DNA of 64,000 nt from G041228335 sp964580905 (lineage in GTDB: Bacteria; Pseudomonadota; Alphaproteobacteria; Puniceispirillales; UBA1172). The position numbers were made by a program, and so were the translations under genes. Positions 43,526-52,702 of this stretch are shown one piece after another. The stretch lies in contig CAZOLR010000006.1 in NCBI GenBank assembly GCA_964580905.1, positions 1-64,000 on the forward strand. The letters run 5' to 3'. The notes under the pieces were generated by a model. The model did no database searches, was not told where the DNA came from, and saw nothing but the letters and a program-made list of their open reading frames with translations. Within the stretch, counting starts at the first letter, position 1, and the number at the start of each line of letters is the position of its first letter.

Positions 43526-44095
43526 ATGATTGACGAGCTGACCTTTGCGGCACATGTTATCATCATGGAAGACGATATCATAAATCAAGACCCTGCCAAA
43601 TCCGGGAATGGCGAAAAACCGGGTCCGGATCACCAGGAGGGGCTGCTTTTATGGCCGCACCGAAGCCTCAGCCCGAAGGGTTTCCGCATTTTGATGATGG
43701 TGCTTGGCGGGATGATGTTCACCATCGGGATGATCTTTTTCCTGATGGGGGCCTGGCCTGTCGTCGGCTTTTTAGGGCTGGAGATCCTGGTGGTCTGGGT
43801 ATTCTTCCGCCTGCATTACAAAAGCGCCCGTCAACGGGAAAAAATAACCGCCGACCCCGCGACTTTCCGGATCGAGCGCATCAGCCCTGACGGCAAATCC
43901 GCCATAGAAGAGTTGCCCTCGCCATGGCTTAAGGCTGAGCTTGAACCGCCTCTTTCCAGAAATACAGGCCAGCCCCAGCGCCTTGTGGTGAAAAGCCACG
44001 GCCGCAAAGCTGAGATCGGTCCCTTTCTTCATGCCTCTGAAAAACAGGAACTCCTGCCTGAAATCAATGCCCTCTTGAATAAAATCCAGCGTTAG
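43526..44095 (+). CDS. DUF2244 membrane protein
   Basis: 189 residues: a polar N-terminus, LWPHRSLSPKGFRILMMVLGG, two adjacent transmembrane helices (~residues 60-100; GGMMFTIGMIFFLMGAWPVVGFLGLEILVVWVFF), then a cytosolic domain with WLKAELEP and IGPFLHASEKQELLPEINALL. This matches the DUF2244 family, often found near nth in alphaproteobacteria; function unknown. Start uncertain (ATG 43526 or 43565, neither with a good ribosome-binding site). Stop interlocked with dapB (TTAG). Confidence 0.75.
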   Translation: MIDELTFAAHVIIMEDDIINQDPAKSGNGEKPGPDHQEGLLLWPHRSLSPKGFRILMMVLGGMMFTIGMIFFLMGAWPVVGFLGLEILVVWVFFRLHYKSARQREKITADPATFRIERISPDGKSAIEELPSPWLKAELEPPLSRNTGQPQRLVVKSHGRKAEIGPFLHASEKQELLPEINALLNKIQR

Positions 44096-44907
44096 GCCTT
44101 GAGCACATCATGCATGGAATAAAGACCGGGCGCAGCTGCGGCGGCCCAGCGTCCGGCCCTGAGCGCACCCCGGGCAAAAATCATCCGGTCGATCGCGCGG
44201 TGTGTCAGTTCAATACGTTCCGACTGGCCAAACAGCATCACGCTGTGTTCACCCACCACGTCACCACCTCTCAGAACACCAAACCCGATAGCCCCGTCCT
44301 TTCGGGCACCTGTAATGCCATGGCGGGCATAATCAGCCACCTCAGAAAGCTCGACATTCCGCCCCCTTGCCGCGGCTTCGCCCAGAAGCAATGCCGTACC
44401 AGACGGCGCATCCACCTTGTGCTTGTGATGGGTTTCCACGATTTCGATATCCCAGTCCGGGCCAAGAGATTTCACCGCCTCCTCGACAATCCGCGAGAGT
44501 ATCGTCACCCCGACCGATGTGTTCGCGCACCAGACAACTGCGGTGCTGGCGGCCGCCTCTTCAAGAATGCGGGCATCCTCTCCGGTCATCCCGGTCGTGC
44601 CGATAACGATGGGGATTTTGTGCTCAGCCGCAAGACGCGCGTGATCCACGCTCGCCGCCGGGGTAGTGAAATCGATAATAACATCTGCGCCGGCGGTGGT
44701 CAGGGCAGTTTTGTCGCCGGCCACACGCACCCCGGTTTCGGCAAGCCCGTTCATAAGCCCGGCATCAAGGCCAATAAATTCAGAGGACGGATGGTCCGTC
44801 GCGGCGGCAAGCGTCATGCTTTCGGTTTCGGCAAGAGCTGTGGTAATCATGCGTCCCATGCGGCCCGACGCACCGGGAAGAGCTACACGAAGGCTGGGTA
44901 AGGTCAT
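44092..44907 (-). CDS. dapB: 4-hydroxy-tetrahydrodipicolinate reductase
   Basis: Second committed step of lysine/diaminopimelate synthesis. 271 residues: N-terminal NAD(P) motif ALPGASGRMGRMITTAL, the GTTGMTGED loop, and the catalytic ETHHKHKVDAPSGTALLLGE (His-His and Lys). 88 bp downstream of dnaJ on the same strand, an order (dnaK-dnaJ-dapB) I recall from other alphaproteobacteria. Confidence 0.96.
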   Translation of the reverse strand: MTLPSLRVALPGASGRMGRMITTALAETESMTLAAATDHPSSEFIGLDAGLMNGLAETGVRVAGDKTALTTAGADVIIDFTTPAASVDHARLAAEHKIPIVIGTTGMTGEDARILEEAAASTAVVWCANTSVGVTILSRIVEEAVKSLGPDWDIEIVETHHKHKVDAPSGTALLLGEAAARGRNVELSEVADYARHGITGARKDGAIGFGVLRGGDVVGEHSVMLFGQSERIELTHRAIDRMIFARGALRAGRWAAAAAPGLYSMHDVLKA

Positions 44908-44995
44908 GGCGGACTCCTTTTTGCACCAGCATAATCACCGGCACGTCTGCCAGCATAATTCAAATCACGGCAGGTGAAAACCATCCGGCTTGAGG

Positions 44996-46135
44996 CTATT
45001 CCTCTTCACCGAACATTTTCCGTATCCGTTTCATAAATCCGGTTGATTCGGGATTCTGTTTACCGCTATTGGCGGAAAATTCCTCAAGAAGAGATTTTTG
45101 TTTAGCTGTCAGGTTGACCGGTGTTTCGACATGGATGTCGACGTAAAGATCACCTCGTGCCCGTCCCTGAAGCCCCGGCATGCCTTTACCTTTCAGCCTC
45201 AATCTATGGCCGGATTGCGTGCCGGGCTGAATACTCACCCGTGCCAGTTTTCCGTCAAGATTAGGCACGTCTATCGTCCCGCCAAGAGCGGCGGTGGTCA
45301 TTGGTACCGGCATGGTCAAGAGAAGGCTGGTGCCATCACGCTCAAAGAGCTCATGGGGTTTTACATCGACAAAAATATAGAGATCACCGGGACTGCCCCC
45401 ACGCAGACCAGCCTCTCCTTCGCCGGAAAGACGTATCCGCGTGCCGATATCAACACCGGGCGGTATGGTGACGTTCAGCGTGCGATTTTTCTGCACCCGT
45501 CCCTGACCGCCGCAAGCCCCGCAGGGAGATGATATCGTCTCCCCCATTCCCTGACAGGACGGGCAGGTGCGCTCAACCGTGAAAAATCCCTGCTGTGCCC
45601 TGACTTTGCCATGTCCGCCGCAGGTGCCGCAACTGGTCGGGCTTGTGCCCGGCGCGGCGCCGCTGCCCTTGCAGGTCTCGCAAGATGTGGCAACCGGTAT
45701 CTTGATTGTTTTGGAATCCCCGGCGAAGGCTTCTTCCAGGGTGATCGACATATCATATCTCAGATCAGCGCCCTTGGTGTTGCCGCGACGCCCCTGACCA
45801 CGCCCGCCCATGAAATCAGAGAACATTTCGTCAAAAATATCGGAAAAACCGCCAGCACCGAAGCCGCCGGCGCCAAATCCGGCGCCACCGCCGCCGAAAC
45901 CTCCACCCTGCTCAAACGCAGCATGGCCGAGGCGATCATAAGCCGCACGCTTCTGATCATCCTTGAGGATTTCGTAAGCTTCGGTGGCTTCGCGGAATTT
46001 TTCTTCGGCCACGCTGTCATCCGGATTGCGGTCCGGATGATATTTCATGGCGAGTTTCCGGTATTCGGCTTTGATCGTTTTCTGATCAGCGTCCCTGTTC
46101 ACGCCAAGCACTTCATAATAATCACGTTTGGCCAT
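44996..46135 (-). CDS. dnaJ: Chaperone protein DnaJ
   Basis: Hsp40 co-chaperone stimulating DnaK ATPase. 379 residues: J domain with HPD (MKYHPDRNPDD), Gly/Phe-rich region, and four zinc repeats CETCKGSG, CGTCGGHG, CPSCQGMG, CGACGGQG, then the C-terminal substrate domains. It lies 59 bp after dnaK without a terminator between them. Confidence 0.97.
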   Translation of the reverse strand: MAKRDYYEVLGVNRDADQKTIKAEYRKLAMKYHPDRNPDDSVAEEKFREATEAYEILKDDQKRAAYDRLGHAAFEQGGGFGGGGAGFGAGGFGAGGFSDIFDEMFSDFMGGRGQGRRGNTKGADLRYDMSITLEEAFAGDSKTIKIPVATSCETCKGSGAAPGTSPTSCGTCGGHGKVRAQQGFFTVERTCPSCQGMGETISSPCGACGGQGRVQKNRTLNVTIPPGVDIGTRIRLSGEGEAGLRGGSPGDLYIFVDVKPHELFERDGTSLLLTMPVPMTTAALGGTIDVPNLDGKLARVSIQPGTQSGHRLRLKGKGMPGLQGRARGDLYVDIHVETPVNLTAKQKSLLEEFSANSGKQNPESTGFMKRIRKMFGEEE

Positions 46136-46194
46136 AGTAAACCGTTATATCTGCTGTGTGGGTGAAACCAGAAATACTGAAGGGGCAAGCGGCC

Positions 46195-48117
46195 TCAGGA
46201 ACCGCTTGCCTTTTTCTGATCGTCGTCGGCGTCAACCTCTTCGAATTCCGCGTCTACAACCGTATCATCGCTGGCGGTATCGGTATTGGCATCTTCGCCA
46301 TCCGTGTCATCAGCGCTGGCCGCATAGGCAGCTTCGCCCATCTTCATGAGGGCCGCGGAAAGGGCTTCGGTCTGGGGGCCGAAATCTTCGTTGCTCTCGT
46401 CTTCGAGCGCCTCTTTGAGATCAGCCACCGCCTTTTCGACATCAGCTTTGAGATTCTCATCAGCCTTGTCGCCGAGATCCGCAAGTGATTTTTCCGCTCC
46501 GTGGACAAGTGATTCCGCCTGATTGCGGGCCTCGATCTTCTCCCGGCGCTTTTTATCTTCCTCGGCATTGGCCTCAGCATCCTGGACCATCTTTTCGATA
46601 TCCTCGTCGCTGAGCCCGCCGGATGCCTGTATCTTGATCTGCTGTTCCTTGCCTGTCGCCTTGTCTTTGGCGCTGACATTGACGATACCATTGGCGTCGA
46701 TATCGAAGGTCACCTCAATCTGCGGCACACCGCGCGGGGCGGCAGGAATGCCGACAAGATCAAACTGACCCAGCAGTTTGTTATCCGCCGCCATTTCACG
46801 CTCACCCTGGAAAACCCTGATCGTGACCGCGGTCTGATTATCATCAGCGGTGGAAAAGGTCTGGCTTTTCTTGGTCGGGATGGTGGTGTTGCGATCGATC
46901 AGGCGCGTGAACACCCCACCAAGAGTTTCAATGCCGAGCGAGAGAGGTGTCACATCCAGTAACAGCACGTCTTTGACATCACCTTTGAGAACACCGCCCT
47001 GAATGGCCGCGCCACTTGCCACCACTTCATCCGGGTTTACCCCCCGATGCGGTTCGGCCTTGAAGAAACTTTCAACGGCCTCGATGATCTTGGGCATCCG
47101 GGTCATGCCGCCGACAAGAATGACTTCATCAATATCATCTGCCTTGACGCCGGCATCCTTGAGTGCCGCCTTGCATGGCTCGATACTGCGCTGGATCAGA
47201 TCATCCACCAGCGATTCAAGCTTCGCACGGGTCAGTTTGACGTTAAGGTGCTTGGGCCCGGACTGATCAGCCGTGATAAACGGCAGGTTAACTTCGGTCT
47301 GGGTGGCGCTTGAAAGTTCGATCTTCGCCTTTTCCGCGGCTTCCTTAAGACGCTGGAGAGCCAGCTTGTCTGCACGAAGATCAATGCTGTTGTCCTTCTT
47401 GAATTCATCGGCCAGAAAATCAATAACACGCTGGTCGAAATCCTCCCCGCCGAGGAATGTATCCCCATTGGTGGATTTTACCTCAAAAACGCCGTCACCG
47501 ACTTCAAGGATCGAAACATCGAATGTCCCGCCACCGAGATCGTACACAACGATTGTCCCGGATTCCTTTTTGTCCAGCCCATAGGCAAGGGCGGCGGCTG
47601 TTGGCTCGTTGATGATGCGCAAGACATCAAGACCGGCGATCTTGCCGGCATCCTTGGTGGCCTGGCGCTGGGCGTCGTTGAAATAGGCCGGCACGGTGAT
47701 AACCGCTTCGGTAACCGTTTCCCCGAGGAAAGCTTCGGCGTCCTCTTTCAGTTTGCGCAGGATAAAGCTTGAAATCTGGCTGGGCGAATATTTTTCACCA
47801 TGCGCTTCGACCCAACTGTCGCCGTTTTCTGCGGCCACCGTCTTATAAGGGACAAGCTTGGCAAAATGCTTGGATGCCTTGTCGGTATGCCGGCGTCCGA
47901 TCAGCCTCTTGATGGCGAAAAGTGTATTTTCGGGATTGGTAACAGCCTGACGCTTGGCCGACTGGCCGACAAGACGTTCGCCGTCTTCGGTAAAAGCCAC
48001 CATCGACGGTGTTGTCCGGCCGCCTTCAGCGTTTTCGATAACCTTGGCTGATGTTCCATCCATAACTGCAACGCAGGAATTGGTTGTCCCCAAGTCAATG
48101 CCTATAACTTTACCCAT
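46195..48117 (-). CDS. dnaK: Chaperone protein DnaK (Hsp70)
   Basis: ATP-dependent folding chaperone. From ATG 48117 (MGKVIGIDLGTTNSCVAVMDG) it is 640 residues; ribosome-binding site GAGGG. Phosphate motif DLGTTNS, YFNDAQRQATKDAGKIAGL, VYDLGGGTFDVSIL, DVTPLSLGIETLGG, and an acidic C-terminal tail with the EEVDAD variant. It has its own RpoH-type promoter, besides possible read-through from hrcA-grpE. Confidence 0.98.
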   Translation of the reverse strand: MGKVIGIDLGTTNSCVAVMDGTSAKVIENAEGGRTTPSMVAFTEDGERLVGQSAKRQAVTNPENTLFAIKRLIGRRHTDKASKHFAKLVPYKTVAAENGDSWVEAHGEKYSPSQISSFILRKLKEDAEAFLGETVTEAVITVPAYFNDAQRQATKDAGKIAGLDVLRIINEPTAAALAYGLDKKESGTIVVYDLGGGTFDVSILEVGDGVFEVKSTNGDTFLGGEDFDQRVIDFLADEFKKDNSIDLRADKLALQRLKEAAEKAKIELSSATQTEVNLPFITADQSGPKHLNVKLTRAKLESLVDDLIQRSIEPCKAALKDAGVKADDIDEVILVGGMTRMPKIIEAVESFFKAEPHRGVNPDEVVASGAAIQGGVLKGDVKDVLLLDVTPLSLGIETLGGVFTRLIDRNTTIPTKKSQTFSTADDNQTAVTIRVFQGEREMAADNKLLGQFDLVGIPAAPRGVPQIEVTFDIDANGIVNVSAKDKATGKEQQIKIQASGGLSDEDIEKMVQDAEANAEEDKKRREKIEARNQAESLVHGAEKSLADLGDKADENLKADVEKAVADLKEALEDESNEDFGPQTEALSAALMKMGEAAYAASADDTDGEDANTDTASDDTVVDAEFEEVDADDDQKKASGS

Positions 48118-48192
48118 GTTACCCTCTTTCTTCGGTATTGCGGGACCAGGGTCTGCTGCCATCTTGGTGCCGCGGTGTTTCTGTATTCAAGC

Positions 48193-48223
48193 CACATATA
48201 GGAACTACATTTCTGATTGCAAG
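48193..48223 (-). promoter_or_regulatory. RpoH (sigma32)-type heat-shock promoter of dnaK
   Basis: On the minus strand CTTG (48220-48223), 17 bp, CCTATATGTG (48193-48202). This matches the alphaproteobacterial heat-shock consensus CTTG-N17/18-CYTATNTNNG at every defined position. Start near 48186 gives a ~70-nt leader to dnaK. Confidence 0.75.
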
Positions 48224-48242
48224 AGGCAGTCGGATCGTCCCT

Positions 48243-48878
48243 TTACGCGTCTTCAGCTTTGTCTTCGGCCCTGGCAACCCCGACCATGGCAGGGGAAAGC
48301 AATCTGTCGTGAAGCATCCAGCCTGCCTGCGCGACCTGAACGACGGTGCCCGGCTCGACCTCACTTGTGGGAACTTCAAACATGGCCTGATGTTTTTCGT
48401 AATCAAATTTCTCGTTGAGCGGATTAATACGGGTGATGCCGTGACGTTCCAGAACGGTGGTGATCTCCTGGCTGATCATCTCAACACCGATCACGAGATT
48501 TGTCATGGTCTCATCAAGACCACTGCGATCTTCCGGAAGCACATCAACAGCCCGGTTGAGGTTGTCCACCGAAGCCAGAAGATCACGGGCGAAACTGCCA
48601 TGGCCATATTTTCTGGCCTGTGAAATCTCACGTTCGGTCCGGCGGCGCATATTCTCAACCTCGGCCAGCGCACGAAGGGCCTGATCCTTGAATTCATCCC
48701 GCTCAGCTTCAAGAGCAGAAATCGGGTCCGCGTCACCCGCCTTGTCACCTGCCGTATCGGAAAACTCTGGGAGGACAATATCATCCGAAGTTTCAGTGGC
48801 TTCTGCCGGGGTGTTCACCCCGGACGAATCATCCTCAGGGGTGTCTTTCACATCGTTATTTGTTGTCTCATCCGCCAT
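48243..48878 (-). CDS. grpE: Nucleotide exchange factor GrpE
   Basis: Releases ADP from DnaK. 211 residues: an acidic N-terminus, a long coiled-coil (SALEAERDEFKDQALRALAE then NMRRRTERE) and the C-terminal beta-domain with YEKHQAMFEVPTSEVEPGTV. Ribosome-binding site AGAGG 7 nt before the ATG. 77 bp after hrcA, 126 bp before dnaK. Confidence 0.96.
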   Translation of the reverse strand: MADETTNNDVKDTPEDDSSGVNTPAEATETSDDIVLPEFSDTAGDKAGDADPISALEAERDEFKDQALRALAEVENMRRRTEREISQARKYGHGSFARDLLASVDNLNRAVDVLPEDRSGLDETMTNLVIGVEMISQEITTVLERHGITRINPLNEKFDYEKHQAMFEVPTSEVEPGTVVQVAQAGWMLHDRLLSPAMVGVARAEDKAEDA

Positions 48879-48955
48879 TTCTGCACCTCTTGCTCATCGG
48901 AGTTGAGGGTTATGTAGGCGTTTGAACCTGATTTGCCAAGATGCGAAGGCGGAAT

Positions 48956-50074
48956 TCAGAGAGACAACATTTTGGTGATGGCTTCCCCGGTATAATCCAC
49001 CATGGGGATGATGCGGGCGTAATTCATGCGCCGGGGACCGATCACCCCGACCGCACCGATCACCTTATGTTCGCTGTCCTTGTAGGGAGCGATGATCATC
49101 GCGCAGTCGGTGTTGCCGAAAAGCGCGTTTTCGGCCCCGATAAAAATCTGCACACCAGAGCCGTTCTGTACGGATTCCAGCACATTCCGGGTATTTTCCC
49201 TGATCTCAAGCATGGAAAACAGTGTCCGGATCTTTTCGATATCCTCCGCCGCCGAGATATCTTCGAGCAGATTGGCGTGACCACGCAGAATAAGTGTGCC
49301 GGTGCTGGCCGCGCCATCGACAAGATGGGCAAGACCCGCATCAATCACCTTACGGCTGAGAACATCGATTTCCATACGCCGGGCGGCGATATCTCTTTTC
49401 AGAATATGATCGGCTTCGGCAAGGGTGGAGCCTGCCAGTACCGTGCTGAGAAAATTTCCCGCCTCGACCAGGGCAGACGGGGGCAGATCTGCGGGGAGAT
49501 CAATAATCCTGTTCTCCACATCCCCGACGCTGTTGACAATAACCACCAGCGCACGGGCGCATCCCCCGACGCCGCGGCCAAGCGGGACAAATTCCACATG
49601 CCTGATGGATGCGTCACGTTTTGGCGTAATGACAAGAGACGCGCAACGCGACAGACCAGAAAGCGCCGAGGTTGTCTGTTCAAGCGCATCGGCAAAACTC
49701 ACCCCATTGGCGTTGCATTCAAGGTCGATCCGCGATCTTGTTTCTTTCGGAATGTCACTGCCGACCTCAAGCAATCCGTCGACAAAAAGCCTGAGCCCGG
49801 TCTCCGTTGGAAGGCGGCCGGCCGATGCATGCGGCTGAAACAGAAGTCCGGCGGCCTCAAGATCAGCCATGATAGCGCGGATACTGGCCGGAGACAGGGC
49901 GTTTTCCATCTGGGTTGAAATCACTTTGGATCCCACCGGCGAGCCCGTTTCAAGATAGAGATCGACAATCTGGGTGAAAATCGCACGTGTCCTTGCGCTG
50001 AGATTGCTGACCTCACCGCGCGCATTCACCTCTTCCGTCTTCGAGTGGGGTGCGGGTTGAAAATAATCGTTCAT
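48956..50074 (-). CDS. hrcA: Heat-inducible transcription repressor HrcA
   Basis: Repressor of class I heat-shock operons (CIRCE element). 372 residues: N-terminal winged helix (ARTRAIFTQIVDLYLETGSPVGSKVI), a GAF-like middle and the C-terminal VIGPRRMNYARIIPMVDY signature. No CIRCE element is visible at dnaK, grpE or hrcA here, so its targets (usually groESL) lie outside the window. Divergent from rph. Confidence 0.95.
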   Translation of the reverse strand: MNDYFQPAPHSKTEEVNARGEVSNLSARTRAIFTQIVDLYLETGSPVGSKVISTQMENALSPASIRAIMADLEAAGLLFQPHASAGRLPTETGLRLFVDGLLEVGSDIPKETRSRIDLECNANGVSFADALEQTTSALSGLSRCASLVITPKRDASIRHVEFVPLGRGVGGCARALVVIVNSVGDVENRIIDLPADLPPSALVEAGNFLSTVLAGSTLAEADHILKRDIAARRMEIDVLSRKVIDAGLAHLVDGAASTGTLILRGHANLLEDISAAEDIEKIRTLFSMLEIRENTRNVLESVQNGSGVQIFIGAENALFGNTDCAMIIAPYKDSEHKVIGAVGVIGPRRMNYARIIPMVDYTGEAITKMLSL

Positions 50075-50080
50075 GGCATC

Positions 50081-50109
50081 AGACTAGTTATGCTAAAGAC
50101 TAGCGTCAA
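50081..50109 (-). promoter_or_regulatory. Possible promoter of hrcA
   Basis: TTGACG (50104-50109), 17 bp, TAGTCT (50081-50086) on the minus strand. The start would coincide with the hrcA ATG at 50074, implying a leaderless message. CTAGT/ACTAG inverted repeats lie within the spacer. Confidence 0.35.
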
Positions 50110-50143
50110 TATCATGAACACACCAAGGTTGCAGGAGAAGATA

Positions 50144-50893
50144 ATGGCCATTTCCGATAAAACCTCCCATGCCCGTCCCTCCGGCCGGTCTGCCGGCACG
50201 TTGCGTGACATCCGGATTGAGCCAGGTTTTTCCCCCTATGCCGAAGGATCCTGCCTGATCCGCTGCGGCAACACCCATGTGATATGCACCGCCAGCGTCG
50301 AAGAGCGCATCCCTGCATTTCTGCGGGGATCCGGACGTGGCTGGGTTACCGCCGAATATGGCATGTTGCCGCGATCCACCCACACCAGAACAGACCGGGA
50401 GGCCGCGCGCGGCAAACAATCCGGACGAACCCAGGAAATCCAGCGGCTCATCGGACGCTCGCTTCGCGCCGTCACCGATCTTGAAGCCCTTGGCGAACGT
50501 CAGATCAAGGTCGATTGCGATGTCCTGCAGGCAGATGGTGGAACACGGACAGCCTCGATTACCGGGGCATGGGTTGCGCTCCGGCTGGCGACGGAAAAAC
50601 TGCTTCTTGACGGTCTTATCACCCGCCAGCCTCTGACCGATCAGGTGGCGGCTGTATCCTGCGGGATATATCAGGGCCAGGCCGTGCTGGATCTGGACTA
50701 CAGCGAAGATTCCGCCGCCGAAGCCGACGCCAATTTTGTCCTGACTTCAACCGGCGGTGTCGTTGAAATCCAGATGACCGCTGAAGCTGAACCCTTCCAG
50801 CGGCCCCAACTCGATGCCATGCTCAGCCTTGCCGAAGACGGGATAAAAATCCTCTGCCAGCATCAAGAGGATGCCATCAGGGCCGCCCTATGA
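50144..50893 (+). CDS. rph: Ribonuclease PH
   Basis: Phosphorolytic trimming of tRNA 3' ends. From ATG 50144 (GGAG 6-7 nt upstream) 249 residues; upstream in-frame ATGs at 50114 and 50045 are not supported by the family. Landmarks: GSCLIRCGNTHVICTASVEE, RGWVTAEYGMLPRSTHTR, GRSLRAVTDLEALGERQIKV and DCDVLQADGGTRTASITGA. Coupled to rdgB by a 4-bp overlap. Confidence 0.96.
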   Translation: MAISDKTSHARPSGRSAGTLRDIRIEPGFSPYAEGSCLIRCGNTHVICTASVEERIPAFLRGSGRGWVTAEYGMLPRSTHTRTDREAARGKQSGRTQEIQRLIGRSLRAVTDLEALGERQIKVDCDVLQADGGTRTASITGAWVALRLATEKLLLDGLITRQPLTDQVAAVSCGIYQGQAVLDLDYSEDSAAEADANFVLTSTGGVVEIQMTAEAEPFQRPQLDAMLSLAEDGIKILCQHQEDAIRAAL

Positions 50894-51516
50894 TTATCGG
50901 CCGGCAGCTGACCGAAGCCTGTCTTGTTGTCGCCAGCCATAATTCAGGCAAGGTGCGGGAAATTCGCGATCTTCTTGCGCCGTTTGCCCTTGAGGTCTCC
51001 AGCGCGGCGGAACTGGACCTTCCCGAACCCGAGGAAACCGAGAAAACCTATCGCGGCAATGCAAAACTCAAAGCCGCCGCCGCCGCCCGGGCAAGCGGCA
51101 TGCCTGCGCTTTCAGATGACAGTGGCTTTGAAGTGAACGCGATCAACAACGCGCCGGGTCTTTATTCGGCGCGCTGGGCCGGTCCTGACAAAGATTTCAC
51201 CATGGCAATGAACAAGGTGCACGCATCTTTTGTCGCTTCGGGAAACACGGATATCCGTTGCCGTTTTGTCTGCGCCCTGTCGATTGTCTGGCCCGATGGC
51301 CATGATGAAACCGTCGAAGGCAGGGTTGAAGGTGAAATGGTATGGCCGCCGCGCGGAGATAAAGGTTTCGGCTATGATCCCATGTTCCGCCCGTTGGGGC
51401 ATGAGCTCACCTTTGGCGAATGCGACCAGGACTGGAAGCACGAGGTCAGCCACCGGGCCGATGCGTTTACACAGCTTCTTGAGCGTTGTTTTGCGGAAAC
51501 GCCGCGGTGGAATTGA
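50890..51516 (+). CDS. rdgB: XTP/dITP pyrophosphatase (Ham1/RdgB)
   Basis: House-cleaning pyrophosphatase removing deaminated purine nucleotides. 208 residues: VASHNSGKVREIRDLL, TYRGNAKLKAAAAA, ALSDDSGFEVNAINNAPGLY with the metal Asp pair, GDKGFGYDPMFRPLG and the C-terminal SHRADAF. rph-rdgB-hemW is a common alphaproteobacterial order. Confidence 0.96.
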   Translation: MIIGRQLTEACLVVASHNSGKVREIRDLLAPFALEVSSAAELDLPEPEETEKTYRGNAKLKAAAAARASGMPALSDDSGFEVNAINNAPGLYSARWAGPDKDFTMAMNKVHASFVASGNTDIRCRFVCALSIVWPDGHDETVEGRVEGEMVWPPRGDKGFGYDPMFRPLGHELTFGECDQDWKHEVSHRADAFTQLLERCFAETPRWN

Positions 51517-51529
51517 CGGGGCCGATTTA

Positions 51530-52693
51530 ATGACCACCGATCCGCAGCCTTTCGGGCTTTATATCCACTGGCCCTTCTGCCGTGCAAAATGCCCTTATTG
51601 TGATTTCAACAGCCACGTCCGTGAAACCGTCGATCACGACCGCTGGGCAAAAAACCTCCGCCGGGAAATGGAAACTCTGGCCGCAATGACCGGAACCCGG
51701 GGCCGGGTGCTGAGGAGCATATTCATCGGTGGAGGGACACCTTCGCTCATGATGCCATCCACCATCGCGGCGGTGCTGGACCACGCGGCCACGGTTTTTA
51801 CCATGCCGGAGGATATTGAGATCACCATGGAGGCCAATCCCACCAGCGTTGAAGCCTCAAGCATGGCTGAATTTGCTGGTGCCGGCGTCAATCGCGTTTC
51901 TCTTGGTGTTCAGGCGCTGGATGATACGGCATTGGCCCAGCTCGGCCGGGAGCATTCCGCCAGCGAAGCACTTGAAGCCTTAGAAGAAGCCCGAAGAAAC
52001 TTTAAGCGGGTTTCCGCCGATTTTATCTATGCCAGGCCAGAGCAGTCCATCGAAGCCTGGCGTGATGAGCTGAAACATATTCTTGATCTGGGCCTTGACC
52101 ATCTTTCGCTTTATCAGCTGACGCTTGAGCCGGGAACAGCTTTCTGGAGCCAGCATCAGCGCGGCTTGTTTTTCCTGCCCGAAGACGGGCTGGCACGCGA
52201 ACTCTATGATCTGACCCAGGACATGACCACGGCTTCAGGATTGCCGGCATACGAAATTTCCAATCACGCCAGAAAGGGGCAGGAAAGCCGGCATAATCTT
52301 GTCTACTGGCAGGCAGGAGACTGGATCGGGATCGGCCCGGGCGCGTATGGCCGCATCTGGGAGAATGGCCGCCGCGTGGAAACACGGAGCCGAAGGGATC
52401 CCTCCGCCTGGCTTGATGATGTGGAGGCTCACGGCCACGCGCTTGACCACAAAACAGAAGAAAGCCCGGCGGAATATGGACGTGAAGCCCTGATGATGGG
52501 GCTTCGCCTGAACATGGGGGTGGATCTGGAGAAAATCACCGCCCTTGCAGGTCCAAGGGAAAACTGGATCAACACATCCATGATGGATCAACTGCTGGCA
52601 AATGATTACCTTGAGCTGGACAGGGAAATCCTGAAACTCAGACAAGATGCACGGCCACTCCTCAACAGCGTGCTGACCTCACTTGTGATCTGA
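51530..52693 (+). CDS. hemW: HemW-like radical-SAM protein (putative haem chaperone)
   Basis: Related to oxygen-independent coproporphyrinogen oxidase HemN, but short (387 residues) and lacking the HemN N-terminal extension, which fits HemW, a haem-binding radical-SAM protein. Motif CRAKCPYCDF; GGGTPSLM; EANPTSVEA; HemW-type C-terminal winged domain (GREALMMGLRLNMGVDLEKI). Start ATG 51530, 13 bp after rdgB. An in-frame upstream extension through rdgB is an artefact. Confidence 0.92.
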   Translation: MTTDPQPFGLYIHWPFCRAKCPYCDFNSHVRETVDHDRWAKNLRREMETLAAMTGTRGRVLRSIFIGGGTPSLMMPSTIAAVLDHAATVFTMPEDIEITMEANPTSVEASSMAEFAGAGVNRVSLGVQALDDTALAQLGREHSASEALEALEEARRNFKRVSADFIYARPEQSIEAWRDELKHILDLGLDHLSLYQLTLEPGTAFWSQHQRGLFFLPEDGLARELYDLTQDMTTASGLPAYEISNHARKGQESRHNLVYWQAGDWIGIGPGAYGRIWENGRRVETRSRRDPSAWLDDVEAHGHALDHKTEESPAEYGREALMMGLRLNMGVDLEKITALAGPRENWINTSMMDQLLANDYLELDREILKLRQDARPLLNSVLTSLVI

Positions 52694-52702
52694 AGAACAG
52701 GA

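Noticed and set aside
44110..44901. 263-codon + strand frame
   Set aside because: Antisense to dapB along its whole length.
48941..49918. 325-codon + strand frame
   Set aside because: Antisense to hrcA, which has intact family motifs.
48118..50143. CIRCE element for HrcA
   Set aside because: No TTAGCACTC-N9-GAGTGCTAA or near match at hrcA, grpE or dnaK.
51230..51529. N-terminal extension of hemW by 100 codons
   Set aside because: It overlaps rdgB in another frame; the radical-SAM fold starts at 51530 with a ribosome-binding site.
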